A stretch of DNA of 64,000 nucleotides, from contig NZ_CP033459.1 in assembly GCF_003265305.2 (NCBI RefSeq), positions 2,852,001 through 2,916,000 on the forward strand, in the 5' to 3' direction. The DNA is from Pseudoprevotella muciniphila. GTDB taxonomy: Bacteria > Bacteroidota > Bacteroidia > Bacteroidales > Bacteroidaceae. Shown here piece by piece: positions 7,632-17,343 of this stretch. A program made the translations under genes and the position numbers. The notes under the pieces are model-generated. The model had not been told where the DNA came from. It did not search any database and worked only from the letters and a program-made list of their open reading frames with translations. The number at the start of each line of letters is the position of its first letter. The first letter of the stretch is position 1.

Positions 7632-7812
7632 TTAAACTTTCAGAAGTTATCGCTACGCTCGGAGTTATCGGAGTTAACGAAGTTATCGACGATACGTTGA
7701 ACCGATGAATAACAAAGGAAGAAAGAACAAGAAGACATCAGCATTAGGTACCGTCGTTAACTTCGAGTGAAGCGATAACTTCAATAACTTCGCTAACTTC
7801 AAAAAGAAAGAG
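7632..7812. repeat. Dispersed inverted-arm intergenic repeat, copy 2
   Basis: A shorter relative of the copies at 3153 and 22528. The left edge (AACTTTCAGAAGTTATCGCT) is the reverse complement of the right edge of the other two. The core keeps GACGATACGTTG, ACATCAGC and CGTCGTTAACTTCGAG, and the right arm keeps GATAACTTCAATAACTTCG. It lacks the expanded 9-mer array. It sits between the CorC-like stop and the ppiD promoter. Confidence 0.8.
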
Positions 7813-7918
7813 GGAACTTGAATGAATATCTGTTGTGCAAATCACAGGAATATAGCACTCATGATGCCGCAAGAAAATAAATTTATTAGAGGATAGACGT
7901 TGTTAGATATTTTTTTTC

Positions 7919-7926
7919 TAACTTTG
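7919..7926 (+). promoter_or_regulatory. Putative -7 box of ppiD
   Basis: TAACTTTG fits the -7 consensus and lies 55 bases before the ppiD start. The -33 region is only a weak GTTG match with short spacing. Confidence 0.5.
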
Positions 7927-7981
7927 CGCGGCAAAAATGTATTGACACAAAAATACTGATAATAAATAAAACAAAATACTA

Positions 7982-10213
7982 ATGGCAGCAATTCAAAAAA
8001 TTAGAAGTCATGGCACCATTTTGATGATTATTCTTGGTGGCGCTCTGTTGTTGTTTATTGTAAGTTCTGTTATTACAAACTTCAATATCTTTAGCAACGC
8101 AAACGAAGTAGGAAGTGTAAACGGAAAATCGCTCGACGCCCAGACCTATCAGAGGCGTGTGGAAATTCTTTCCGAAGAATTGAAGACCCGTAACACTATG
8201 CAATCAGGCAAGGAGACTGCTCTTTCAGACCAAGAGATGTCCACCGTCAGAAACTATGTCTGGCAGGAATTCTCTACCAGTCAGGTCATCAAGAAGGAAG
8301 CCGGTAAAGCAGGGCTTTCGGTATCAGATGAAGAACTTGACGATGTGCTCCGTACAGGACAGGCACAGTGCATTCAGTTGTTCTGGCCGCTCGTAGCACA
8401 ATTCGGTCTTGGCGACCAATATAATTTCCAGGCGCTCAAGCAGTTCATCGGCGAGAAAGACAAGAACATGCAGCAGATTGCACAGAGTGGCAATGCCGAT
8501 GCGATGAACAAGTATGCAATGGCTATAGAAGCCTGGGATCTCGTAGAAAAGGACTTTTTGCCAAACGAGATACTCTTGCAGAAACTCAACACGCTCATGT
8601 CGATGAGTGTTGTTTCCGATCCTATATCTGCAAAGTATGACGCAGCACGTCTGAGTGATGCCATCGATGCACAGATTGTAGCAATTCCGGCTTCCACAAT
8701 CGACGATGCCAAGATTCAGGTGTCTGAAGCAGAACTTCAGGCTGCATACGATGAACTGAAAGAAATGTTCTATCAGAACGATGAAACACGCGACGTTAAG
8801 ATTATCGACGTGAACGTTGTTCCCAGTCCGCAGGATATGGCATCGCTCAAGAAGGACATGGAAGGCAGTGCACAGCAGTTGGCTACAGCCACCGACATCA
8901 ACAATGTTATCGGTACGGCTTCTACTATTCAGTACACCAACATGCCTCTGACAAAGGCGTTCTTCCAGAGCGAAGTGCCCGATGTAGCACAGCGTCTTGA
9001 TTCCGGTGCAACAGGCAGTGTTGTGGCGCCTTATATTTCAAAGGAAAGAGACGGCTCTGACGTTTATACCACATTCAAAGTTGTGGCTAAGGAAGAACTT
9101 CCTGACTCCATCCTCTACAGTGTGATTGTACCTCGTGGCAAGGACCTCGATAGCCAGAAGAAATCGGCAGACAGTATCTACAAAGCCATTGCAGGCGGTG
9201 CCGACTGGGCAGCGCTTTCCAAGAAATACAATCAGCAAGGTGCAAAATCCGACAGCATCTGGATGACTTCAAAGATGTACGAGCGTTTCGGTATGTCGGC
9301 AGAAGAAGTGAAGATCAACACAACGCTCAACACTACTCCGGCAGGCGAATTCACAAAGATAGAAGGAGATGGTGGCGACATGATTGTCAAGATTCTCGAC
9401 CGCAAGGCTATGCAGACGAAGTACAACGTAGCCATCTATCGCAGGAACGTGGAGTTCTCTGACAAAACTTCCGACACAGAGCAGTCGAAACTCAATGAAT
9501 TCCTTGCCAAGAACCAGAGCATCGATGCCATCGTGAAGAACGCTCCGAAGAGTGGTTACAAGGTGCAGGACTATGATGCCTTGTCTAAGTCAGGTGTCGT
9601 AAATCTCGTAGCCGGTATCGGTAATGCCCGCGACGTGGCAACATGGATTTTCGACGATGCAGAAGCAGGCGAAGTTTCGAAAGTGTATGAAGTAGGTTCT
9701 AAAAACGACCACCTCGTACTTGCTATGGTAACGGGTGTGAACAAGAAAGGTTATCTGCCCATCGACAACCCGGGTGTAAGGAAGCAACTCACTGCTTACG
9801 TCAAGCAGCAGAAGAAGGTTCAGCAACTGGCTAAGAATTATGGCAAGATGTCGTTTGAGCAGGCTTCAGCCGTTGCAGGTGCCGTAACCGACACTATCGC
9901 TAACGTCAACGCTTTCGCCATTTATCAGGGCGGTGTGATGGCTCAGAAGGTTGGTACTCCGGAGGTGAAACTTGCCGCTGCCATCTGCAAGACCGCAGTC
10001 AGCAAGACAGCCGTTGTAGAGGGAACCGGTGCACTCTATTTTGTAAAGGTGCTCACTAAGAAGACCACCAAACACACCGACGCCTTTGCACAACTTATCG
10101 GTGCTAACATCGCCCAGAGCATGTTGGTAGGCGGACAGCAAGGTGGTTCACCACTGTTGACAGCCCTCATCGAGAAAACCAAGATGGATAACAACCTTTA
10201 TAAGTTCTTCTGA
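7982..10213 (+). CDS. PpiD-like peptidyl-prolyl isomerase / periplasmic chaperone
   Basis: A 743-residue inner-membrane-anchored periplasmic chaperone of the PpiD/SurA group. One transmembrane helix (residues about 14-33, GTILMIILGGALLLFIVSSV) is followed by a SurA-N-like helical domain with ANEVGSVNGKSLDAQTYQRR. A parvulin-type segment lies around residues 370-460 (ILYSVIVPRGKDLDSQKK, ADWAALSKKYNQQGAKSD). Such proteins help fold outer-membrane and exported proteins leaving SecYEG. The spacing of repeated hydrophobic segments suggests more than one parvulin-like unit, with possibly degenerate active sites. It has its own promoter and is closed by a GC-rich terminator before mfd. Confidence 0.88.
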   Translation: MAAIQKIRSHGTILMIILGGALLLFIVSSVITNFNIFSNANEVGSVNGKSLDAQTYQRRVEILSEELKTRNTMQSGKETALSDQEMSTVRNYVWQEFSTSQVIKKEAGKAGLSVSDEELDDVLRTGQAQCIQLFWPLVAQFGLGDQYNFQALKQFIGEKDKNMQQIAQSGNADAMNKYAMAIEAWDLVEKDFLPNEILLQKLNTLMSMSVVSDPISAKYDAARLSDAIDAQIVAIPASTIDDAKIQVSEAELQAAYDELKEMFYQNDETRDVKIIDVNVVPSPQDMASLKKDMEGSAQQLATATDINNVIGTASTIQYTNMPLTKAFFQSEVPDVAQRLDSGATGSVVAPYISKERDGSDVYTTFKVVAKEELPDSILYSVIVPRGKDLDSQKKSADSIYKAIAGGADWAALSKKYNQQGAKSDSIWMTSKMYERFGMSAEEVKINTTLNTTPAGEFTKIEGDGGDMIVKILDRKAMQTKYNVAIYRRNVEFSDKTSDTEQSKLNEFLAKNQSIDAIVKNAPKSGYKVQDYDALSKSGVVNLVAGIGNARDVATWIFDDAEAGEVSKVYEVGSKNDHLVLAMVTGVNKKGYLPIDNPGVRKQLTAYVKQQKKVQQLAKNYGKMSFEQASAVAGAVTDTIANVNAFAIYQGGVMAQKVGTPEVKLAAAICKTAVSKTAVVEGTGALYFVKVLTKKTTKHTDAFAQLIGANIAQSMLVGGQQGGSPLLTALIEKTKMDNNLYKFF

Positions 10214-10239
10214 TTAGCAGTGAATTTATAATGCAGCAT

Positions 10240-10271
10240 AATGGGCCGCGCATTCGCGCGGCTTATTTTTT
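10240..10271 (+). terminator. Rho-independent terminator of ppiD
   Basis: GCCGCGC (10245-10251), loop ATTC, GCGCGGC (10256-10262), extended by A-T and G-T pairs to about 12 bp and followed by a T-run. It lies 27 bases after the ppiD stop and 12 bases before mfd. Confidence 0.85.
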
Positions 10272-10282
10272 AAGAGAGACGT

Positions 10283-13200
10283 ATGATTATAGGAGAACTG
10301 AAAAATCTGTATGCCAAAAGCCCCAATGTCGCTGCACTGGTGCGTGAACTGTCGAAGAAGTCGCGCAAACCGGTGTTTTGCGAAGGCTTGAGAGGCTCGG
10401 CTTCGGCATTCTTTTTTGCTACGCTTCTTGAGAGGAATATACCTGCAAAGCCCTATATCTTCATTCTGAACGATGAGGATGAAGCCGGATATTTCTATCA
10501 GGATATGGCAAAACTCGCTGATGAAAATCATATTCTCTTTTATCCGTCGGCATACAAGCGTGCTGTGAAATATGCCCAGCGCGACCCTGCCAACGAAATA
10601 CTCCGCACAGAAGTTCTTGAAAGGATTTCAGGCAAAGTGGAGTCGCCGCTTTTCATTGTAACACACCCTGTTGCACTCACAGAGAAAGTGCTGCCCGGAA
10701 ACACCATAAACGACCATCTCGTAGCCCTTAAGGTGGGCGACAGTCTTGACCTCACAGAACTCGCGAAACGTTTGTCAGAGATAGGTTTCAGGCGTACAGA
10801 CTATGTGTATGAACCCGGTGAGTTTGCCGTGCGTGGAAGCATACTCGACGTGTATTCTTACGATTCCGGACTGCCTTACAGAATCGATTTCTTCGGCGAC
10901 GACATCGAGAGCATCAGAACATTTGAAGTACAGTCGCAGTTGAGCAGTGAAAAAATGAACGAGGTGAAACTCATTGCTGCCATTGCAAGTGAGCCTCATG
11001 CAGGAGTGCCGTTTTCCGACGTCGTGCCTGATGAGACCGTGATATTCGTGAAGGACTTAGCACTCATCGATAATACGTTTCGTAGAGTTTACAATGAAGG
11101 ATTCTCGCGCCAGGCAGCATTGAGCCGCGACGAAGGAGAGACGGAACTCGACAAGGAAATGCTCCTTGCTGACCCCGACACGCTGATGAACAAACTGTTT
11201 GCATTGCAGCGTGTGGAGTTCGGACTCAAACCATTCAGTGAGTCGTCGTCAAGGCTGAAGTTCAGCGTTCAGCCGCAGCCCGTCTATCATAAAGACTACG
11301 ACTTGCTCTTTCATTCGCTGTCTGATTTCATTACGAGCGGCTATCACATTTATATGTTAGCCGATGGCGAAAAACAGAACGAGCGCTTGAGGAATATCCT
11401 TTCAGAGAAGGCGAAAGCCGACTTTATGCAGGTGGATTTCACACCAGTATCCGCAACTGTTCACGAGGGTTTCTCTGATGGCGACCTTAAGGTGTGCTGT
11501 TTTACCGACCATCAGATCTTCGACCGCTACCACAAATACACCCTAAAGAACGAAAAGGCGCGAAACGGCAAGATGGCACTCACGCTGAAGGAGTTGCGCC
11601 AGTTCTCTGTTGGCGACTATGTGGTGCATGTGGATCATGGCGTGGGGCGTTTCGGCGGCCTGATTCGTATGCCCAGCAGCGACGGAACGATGCATGAGAC
11701 CATAAAAATCAATTACCTCAACAATGATGTTATCTATGTTTCCATACATGCGCTATATAAGATAAGCAAATATCGCGGTCAGGATGGCGTACCACCTAAA
11801 ATGAATAAACTTGGTGGACGTGCATGGGAAAATCTCAAAGAAAAGACCAAGAAAAAAATCAAGGACATTGCCCGCGACCTGATAAAACTCTATTCCGAAC
11901 GTCGTGAGGCAGAGGGCTTTGCCTTTTCCGGTGATAATTACCTGCAACATGAACTTGAGGCAGCATTTACCTACGAGGACACGCCCGACCAACTGCGCGT
12001 GACCAACGAAGTGAAAGCGGATATGGAACGCAGGCAACCGATGGACCGTCTTGTCTGTGGCGACGTAGGATTCGGAAAGACGGAAATAGCCATCCGCGCC
12101 GCGTTCAAAGCGGCATGCGACTCAAAACAAACCGCCGTATTAGTACCTACCACAGTCCTTGCCTTGCAGCACTACAAGACCTTTTCCGAGCGGCTAAAGG
12201 ATTTTCCTGTTCGTGTGGATTACCTGTCAAGGGCACGTACCGCAAAACAAACCACCGAGATACTCAACGACCTTAAGAGCGGTAAGATTGATATACTTAT
12301 AGGCACACATCGGTTGATAGGAAAATCTGTGAAATTCAAGGACCTCGGACTGCTCGTTATCGACGAAGAACAGAAATTCGGTGTGGCAGTGAAGGAGAAA
12401 CTGCGCCAGATGAAGGTCAATGTCGATACGCTGACCATGTCGGCAACACCTATACCGCGAACACTGCAGTTCTCGTTGATGGGTGCGCGCGACTTCAGTA
12501 TGATTCAGACACCACCACCAAACAGGCGGCCCGTAAGAACGGAAATTCACAGTTTCGACCACGAGGTGATAGCCGAAGCCGTCAATTTTGAGATGAGTCG
12601 CGGCGGCCAGGTGTTCATCGTGACCAACCGCATAGCCGCACTGCCGAACATCAAGATGCTCTTGCAGAAATACGTTCCCGATGCGCGCGTGGCAATAGGA
12701 CACGGACAAATGCCGCCCGAAGCACTCGAAAAGACAGTGCTGGGATTTATTAATTATGAGTACGACGTTTTGCTCTCCACCACAATCGTGGAGAATGGGG
12801 TAGATATCCCGAACGCTAACACCATCATCATCGATGCAGCACACACTTTCGGTCTGAGCGACCTCCATCAGATGCGCGGACGCGTGGGCAGGAGCAACCG
12901 TCAGGCGTTCTGCTATCTTCTTGCACCGCCGATGTCATTGCTCAAGGACGATGCCCGCCGCAGGCTTCAGGCGGTAGAATCGTTCAGCGACCTCGGCAGC
13001 GGTATCAGTATCGCCATGCAGGACCTCGAAATACGTGGCGCAGGAAACCTCCTCGGTGGCGAGCAGAGTGGTTTTATAGCCGATTTGGGTTTCGAAACCT
13101 ATCACAAGATACTTTCACAGGCGGTAACAGAACTCAAGAACGACGAGTTTGCAGAACTCTATGCCGAACAGGCTGCCACGAATGTGGAAATAGCGGCAGA

Positions 13201-13663
13201 ACTCTTTGTGGATGATTGTAACATAGAGTGCGACTACCACGCCTATTTCCCCGAGACATATGTGCCGGGTGCGGCAGAGCGTATGCTGCTCTATCGTGAA
13301 CTCGACAACCTCTCAAAAGACGAGGAACTGGAAGCGTTTAGGCAACGCATGAACGACCGTTTCGGACCACTCCCCGTGGAAGGCGAGGAACTCCTGAAAA
13401 TCGTATCGCTTCGCCGTCTGGGGCGCCTGTGTGGTGTAGAACGGCTTATCTTGAAGAATGGCAAGATGACGATGTATTTCGTACAGAACAAAGACAGCAT
13501 CTTCTATCGCAGCAATGCCTTCAACAGTATCATAGATTATGCCATGTCGAATGTGAAACGGTGCAAACTTGATGAACATGCTGGCAAGCGACTGATGACT
13601 GTTACGGATGTGCCCACTGTCGCGCAGGCAGTTGTCGTTCTAAAGAGTATTTTGGGCAAGTGA
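10283..13663 (+). CDS. mfd: Transcription-repair coupling factor
   Basis: A 1,126-residue Mfd. It recognises RNA polymerase stalled at DNA damage, pushes it off with an RecG-like translocase and recruits UvrA. The order of parts is as in the family: UvrB-like N-terminal region (about residues 1-330), the RNA-polymerase-interacting Tudor-like (CarD-like) domain starting near FSVGDYVVHVDHGVGRFGG (about 445), the helicase motor with Walker A GDVGFGKTE (about 593) and the DEEQ box IDEEQKFG (about 694), and the C-terminal TRCF domain. The length is close to the usual 1,100-1,170. It starts 12 bases after the ppiD terminator, so the promoter overlaps or lies within that hairpin region. Confidence 0.97.
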   Translation: MIIGELKNLYAKSPNVAALVRELSKKSRKPVFCEGLRGSASAFFFATLLERNIPAKPYIFILNDEDEAGYFYQDMAKLADENHILFYPSAYKRAVKYAQRDPANEILRTEVLERISGKVESPLFIVTHPVALTEKVLPGNTINDHLVALKVGDSLDLTELAKRLSEIGFRRTDYVYEPGEFAVRGSILDVYSYDSGLPYRIDFFGDDIESIRTFEVQSQLSSEKMNEVKLIAAIASEPHAGVPFSDVVPDETVIFVKDLALIDNTFRRVYNEGFSRQAALSRDEGETELDKEMLLADPDTLMNKLFALQRVEFGLKPFSESSSRLKFSVQPQPVYHKDYDLLFHSLSDFITSGYHIYMLADGEKQNERLRNILSEKAKADFMQVDFTPVSATVHEGFSDGDLKVCCFTDHQIFDRYHKYTLKNEKARNGKMALTLKELRQFSVGDYVVHVDHGVGRFGGLIRMPSSDGTMHETIKINYLNNDVIYVSIHALYKISKYRGQDGVPPKMNKLGGRAWENLKEKTKKKIKDIARDLIKLYSERREAEGFAFSGDNYLQHELEAAFTYEDTPDQLRVTNEVKADMERRQPMDRLVCGDVGFGKTEIAIRAAFKAACDSKQTAVLVPTTVLALQHYKTFSERLKDFPVRVDYLSRARTAKQTTEILNDLKSGKIDILIGTHRLIGKSVKFKDLGLLVIDEEQKFGVAVKEKLRQMKVNVDTLTMSATPIPRTLQFSLMGARDFSMIQTPPPNRRPVRTEIHSFDHEVIAEAVNFEMSRGGQVFIVTNRIAALPNIKMLLQKYVPDARVAIGHGQMPPEALEKTVLGFINYEYDVLLSTTIVENGVDIPNANTIIIDAAHTFGLSDLHQMRGRVGRSNRQAFCYLLAPPMSLLKDDARRRLQAVESFSDLGSGISIAMQDLEIRGAGNLLGGEQSGFIADLGFETYHKILSQAVTELKNDEFAELYAEQAATNVEIAAELFVDDCNIECDYHAYFPETYVPGAAERMLLYRELDNLSKDEELEAFRQRMNDRFGPLPVEGEELLKIVSLRRLGRLCGVERLILKNGKMTMYFVQNKDSIFYRSNAFNSIIDYAMSNVKRCKLDEHAGKRLMTVTDVPTVAQAVVVLKSILGK

Positions 13664-13705
13664 TACCGTTTAGATTGTTGTTTTTCTTCGTTTTTTTGAT
13701 TTATC

Positions 13706-13736
13706 TTTGCTGAAATAAAATAAAATCATACCTTTG
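13706..13736 (+). promoter_or_regulatory. Promoter of the DUF4143 ATPase gene
   Basis: TTTG (13706-13709), 19 bases, TACCTTTG (13729-13736) is a full match to the Bacteroidetes consensus. Transcription should start just at the beginning of the following palindrome. Confidence 0.75.
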
Positions 13737-13737
13737 T

Positions 13738-13770
13738 GGACAAATTTAAAGTCAAACTTTAAAATTGTCC
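13738..13770. promoter_or_regulatory. Palindrome in the leader of the ATPase gene
   Basis: GGACAAATTTAAAGT (13738-13752) and ACTTTAAAATTGTCC (13756-13770) are reverse complements except for one pair, around a 3-base centre. It begins 2 bases after the -7 box and ends 5 bases before the start codon, so it covers the whole leader. It could be a repressor operator or an RNA hairpin controlling translation. Confidence 0.7.
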
Positions 13771-13775
13771 AAACA

Positions 13776-14954
13776 ATGCGCAAGTCTTTTATAGACAGAC
13801 ATTTATCAACTTCCATTTCCGAGGCTCTTCGCTATTTGCCTGTTGTTACACTGACCGGTCCGCGCCAGTCCGGCAAGACAACTCTGTGCCGTGAGAAGTT
13901 CCCGGAATTGCCCTATGCCAACCTGGAGGATGCAACTGTGATGGACGAAGTAAATGCCGACCCTAAGGCGTTTTTGAACAAATACCCACAAGGTGCTATT
14001 ATTGATGAAGCACAAAACTATCCTCAGTTGTTCTCCTATTTGCAGGTACTTGTGGACGAAGACCGTTTTCAAGGACGAAACGACCGCCGATTCATAGTTA
14101 CAGGCAGTAACAATTTTACGTTAATGGAGAAGATGTCGCAATCCATGGCGGGACGCACGGCAGTAATGACACTTCTGCCGCTTTCAACACAGGAAATCCT
14201 GAACTATGTACCACAAGCGAGCGCTTCACAACTGATACTAAACGGAGGTTTTCCTGCTATTTGGACTGCCGATGAAAGGGGTCGTTCTTTGCAACTGTCT
14301 AATTATTACACCACCTATATTGAGCGTGATGTCAGGCGACTGATAAATGTGGTAAACCAACGTGCGTTCCAGACATTCATTCGTTTGTGTGCCGGACGTA
14401 TAGGACAAGAATTCAATGCGTCTTCCATCTCCAATGAAACAGGGGTGAGTGTACCCACAATAAAAAACTGGTTGAGCATTCTCAATGCGTCATACGTGAT
14501 TCATCTCTTGCAGCCTTATCATGCCAACATCAGCAAGCGGCTCACAAAGACACCAAAATTATACTTTTACGACACAGGGCTTGCTGCCTTTCTGCTTGGC
14601 ATCAACACCATCGAACAACTTGATACGCACCCTTTGCGTGGCAACCTTTTCGAAAACATGGTGGTCAACGACTTTATAAAGCACGGCACCAATGCAGGGC
14701 GTGAAGAATTCCTGTCGTTCTACAGGGACAAGAGCCAACACGAAGTAGATATCATCCGTACGCTCACAGACAAGGTGGAAGCCTACGAAATAAAATCCTC
14801 GCAAACTTTCCATACCGACTTCTTCAACAATCTCAACTATATCCGCCCACTCTTGACAGAAAAACTTGTCAAAACGGCGGTTGTTTACGATGGCAATCAA
14901 GAGAACGCACAGGCAGAAAATGCTTTCCTTAATTTCAGGCATATATTTGATTAA
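13776..14954 (+). CDS. AAA-type ATPase with DUF4143 domain
   Basis: A 392-residue ATPase of the common bacterial and archaeal AAA_14/DUF4143 group. Walker A is GPRQSGKTT (about residues 28-36) and Walker B is GAIIDEAQN. The segment RFIVTGSNNFTLMEKMSQSM is the usual sensor-1 region, and the C-terminal DUF4143 part (KLYFYDTGLAAFLLG, LFENMVV, EVDIIR, EIKSS) resembles a PD-(D/E)XK nuclease core with D/ExK residues. Cellular role is unknown; members are scattered and often mobile. I chose the ATG at 13776; an in-frame TTG at 13734 would start inside the -7 box and is unlikely. The full-length leader palindrome suggests dedicated control. The Sel1-repeat gene follows after 32 bases. Confidence 0.88.
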   Translation: MRKSFIDRHLSTSISEALRYLPVVTLTGPRQSGKTTLCREKFPELPYANLEDATVMDEVNADPKAFLNKYPQGAIIDEAQNYPQLFSYLQVLVDEDRFQGRNDRRFIVTGSNNFTLMEKMSQSMAGRTAVMTLLPLSTQEILNYVPQASASQLILNGGFPAIWTADERGRSLQLSNYYTTYIERDVRRLINVVNQRAFQTFIRLCAGRIGQEFNASSISNETGVSVPTIKNWLSILNASYVIHLLQPYHANISKRLTKTPKLYFYDTGLAAFLLGINTIEQLDTHPLRGNLFENMVVNDFIKHGTNAGREEFLSFYRDKSQHEVDIIRTLTDKVEAYEIKSSQTFHTDFFNNLNYIRPLLTEKLVKTAVVYDGNQENAQAENAFLNFRHIFD

Positions 14955-14986
14955 ATAAATCTCTAACACAATAAATAACCTACATC

Positions 14987-17101
14987 ATGAAAAGAATCTT
15001 TATACTATTGACATTTGCTGCACTTTCGACGAATGTGCTTGCGCAGAATAACGCATCACATCGGGTAGATTCCCTTACCGCACTTGCCAATCAGGGATAT
15101 GTAGATGCCATCCTTGAATTGGGCAAAATGTATTTCTATGGCGAAGGTGTGCAAGTAGATAACAATAAAGCCTTTGAATACTTCTCCAAGGCGGCATCGT
15201 TTTTGAAAGAAGCGGTGTATTTTTTAGGAGTATGTTATAATAATGGAGAAGGTGTTGAGAAAGATACTATTAAAGCCTTCTCACTTTTTGAGGAGGCACT
15301 ACCATGGGTGATGGAAGAGGCTGAAAAAAGTAATCCGGATGCGCAAAGAATTTATGGTAAATATTTCTCGAACGGCTGGATTGTTGAAAAAGATAAAACT
15401 TGTGCTGTGGAATGGTACCGCAAGGCGGCAGACCAAGGGAATGCACAAGTACAACTCAATCTTGCAGGCTGCTATTACAATGGAGAAGGTGTAACACAAG
15501 ACTATACCGAAGCTGTGAAATGGTTGCGCAAAGCAGCAGAGCAAGGAAATGCGAGAGCACAATATAACATCGGTTTCTGCTGTTACAATGGCGAAGGAGT
15601 AACAAAAGACTATACTGAATCCGTGAAATGGTGGTGCAAGGCTGCAGAGCAAGGACTTGCCGAATCACAAGGCGCCCTCGGTTTCTGCTATTACTATGGC
15701 AATGGTGTTACACAAGACTATTCCGAAGCCGTGAAATGGTACCGCAAGGCGGCAGAGCAAGGAGATGCACAAGCACAATACAATCTTGGTGAGTGCTATT
15801 ACAACGGAGAAGGAGTTACAATAGATTATACGGAAGCAGTTAAATGGTATACTAAGGCTGCAGGGCAAGGATTATCAAATGCACAGTTTAAACTCGATTA
15901 CTGCTATAAGTATGGTAAAGGCGTAAATAAAACAGAAGCGATTACGTGGTTTCGCAATGTAGCAGAGCAAGGAGATGCAATGACACAATGCGATTTCGGT
16001 AATCGCTATTTCAATGGCGATGGAGTTCCACAAGATTATGCAGAAGCTGTGAAATGGTATCGTAAGGCTGCAGAACAAGGCTTTGCAGAGGCGCAATACA
16101 ATCTCGGTAAGTGTTATGCCAATGGCAATGGTGTTTCGCAAGACTACGCAGAAGCTGTGAAATGGTATAATATGGCCGCAGAGCAAGGAAATGCAGAGGC
16201 ACAATGCAACATAGGCGCCTACTATTATGGTGGTCTAGGTGTGTCTCAGAGTTATACTGAAGCAGTTAAATGGTTCCGCAAGGCTGCGGAGCAAGGATAT
16301 GCATTGGCACAAGTACTTCTCGGTGTCTGCTATGAAAATGGACAAGGTGCATCTCAAAGTTATACTGAAGCCATGAACTGGTACCGAAAGGCTGTGGAGC
16401 AAGGGAATGCGTTTGGACAAAATGCTCTTGGATATTCCTATGAAAACGGCAATGGTGTTTCTCAAAGTTATGCCGAAGCCGTGAAATGGTACCGCAAAGC
16501 GGCAGAACAAGGAAATGCAGATGGGCAGTGCAAACTTGGTTGGTTCTATGCTAATGGTCAAGGCGTGTCACAGAGTTATGCCGAAGCCGTGAAATGGTAC
16601 CGCAAATCGGCAGATCAAGGAAATGCTTTTGCGCAATATAGTCTTGGATATTCCTATGAAAATGGCAATGGTGTTCCTCAGAGTTATGCAGAAGCCTTTA
16701 AATGGTACCGCAAATCGGCAGAACAAGGAAATGCTGATGGGCAGTGCAAACTTGGTTGGTTCTATGATAATGGTCAAGGCGTGTCACAGAGTTATACTGA
16801 AGCCGTGAAATGGTATCGCAAGGCGGCAAATCAAGGTAATACTTCTGCACAATTCAGCATTGGATGTTCTTATCAAAATGGTCAAGGCGTACAACAGAAT
16901 TATGCCGAGGCTTTCAAATGGTGGAAGAAGGCGGCAGATAATGGTCATGCTGGGGCGCAATGTAACGTCGGGTGGTGCTACGAACATGGAAAAGGCGTCA
17001 AGCAAGACAAACGCATTGCCATTGTGTGGTATAAAAGTGCGGCGAAGAATGGTGATGAAGTGGCAAAGGAGAACTTAAGAAACTTAGGCGAAAGTTGGTA
17101 G
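14987..17101 (+). CDS. Secreted Sel1-like repeat (SLR) protein
   Basis: A 704-residue exported protein with a signal peptide (MKRIFILLTFAALSTNVLAQ). Almost all of the rest consists of about 17 Sel1-like repeats of 36 residues (pattern AVKWYRKAAEQGNA.AQYNLG and YENGNGVSQSYAE). Sel1 repeats stack as alpha-helix pairs into a solenoid and bind other proteins; the family includes scaffold, adhesin and invasion-linked proteins. The repeats near the C-terminus are nearly identical in DNA sequence with a 216-bp period (two repeats), showing recent tandem duplication; earlier repeats are more diverged. It follows the DUF4143 ATPase gene closely and may share its transcript. No catalytic domain is visible; partner unknown. 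Confidence 0.92.
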   Translation: MKRIFILLTFAALSTNVLAQNNASHRVDSLTALANQGYVDAILELGKMYFYGEGVQVDNNKAFEYFSKAASFLKEAVYFLGVCYNNGEGVEKDTIKAFSLFEEALPWVMEEAEKSNPDAQRIYGKYFSNGWIVEKDKTCAVEWYRKAADQGNAQVQLNLAGCYYNGEGVTQDYTEAVKWLRKAAEQGNARAQYNIGFCCYNGEGVTKDYTESVKWWCKAAEQGLAESQGALGFCYYYGNGVTQDYSEAVKWYRKAAEQGDAQAQYNLGECYYNGEGVTIDYTEAVKWYTKAAGQGLSNAQFKLDYCYKYGKGVNKTEAITWFRNVAEQGDAMTQCDFGNRYFNGDGVPQDYAEAVKWYRKAAEQGFAEAQYNLGKCYANGNGVSQDYAEAVKWYNMAAEQGNAEAQCNIGAYYYGGLGVSQSYTEAVKWFRKAAEQGYALAQVLLGVCYENGQGASQSYTEAMNWYRKAVEQGNAFGQNALGYSYENGNGVSQSYAEAVKWYRKAAEQGNADGQCKLGWFYANGQGVSQSYAEAVKWYRKSADQGNAFAQYSLGYSYENGNGVPQSYAEAFKWYRKSAEQGNADGQCKLGWFYDNGQGVSQSYTEAVKWYRKAANQGNTSAQFSIGCSYQNGQGVQQNYAEAFKWWKKAADNGHAGAQCNVGWCYEHGKGVKQDKRIAIVWYKSAAKNGDEVAKENLRNLGESW

Positions 17102-17261
17102 GTCGTGTTCTTTTAATCAAGAAATCTTCAAGTAGTAAGTTTTCGCTGCTATGTTCGTGTCATCGCCAAGCGAAGCAATGGCAAAAATTCAGGATAGAGC
17201 GACGAAGTTCGTTAAATCTGTGTCTTTCGCGTTAAAAAACATAAAGATTGATAAAAGATGA

Positions 17262-17330
17262 AAATCAGAATTTGAACTTCGCAAATCAATTGAGGCTATT
17301 GATAAAGTAATCAAAAGTTTAATCAACTAA
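17262..17330 (+). pseudogene. Orphan 3' end of an hsdS gene (remnant A)
   Basis: After an in-frame TGA (17259-17261) the frame reads KSEFELRKSIEAIDKVIK, then SLIN and stop. KSEF matches the residues just after the central repeat of the hsdS pseudogene downstream (ADKSEF), so this looks like a detached HsdS C-terminus. It ends 13 bases before the ATPase start codon. Confidence 0.6.
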
Positions 17331-17343
17331 AATTTATAAAGAT

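Noticed and set aside
17102-17261. Possible small gene or RNA between the Sel1 gene and the hsdS remnant
   Set aside because: No frame with coding character and no stable hairpin was seen; the stretch looks like degenerate spacer.
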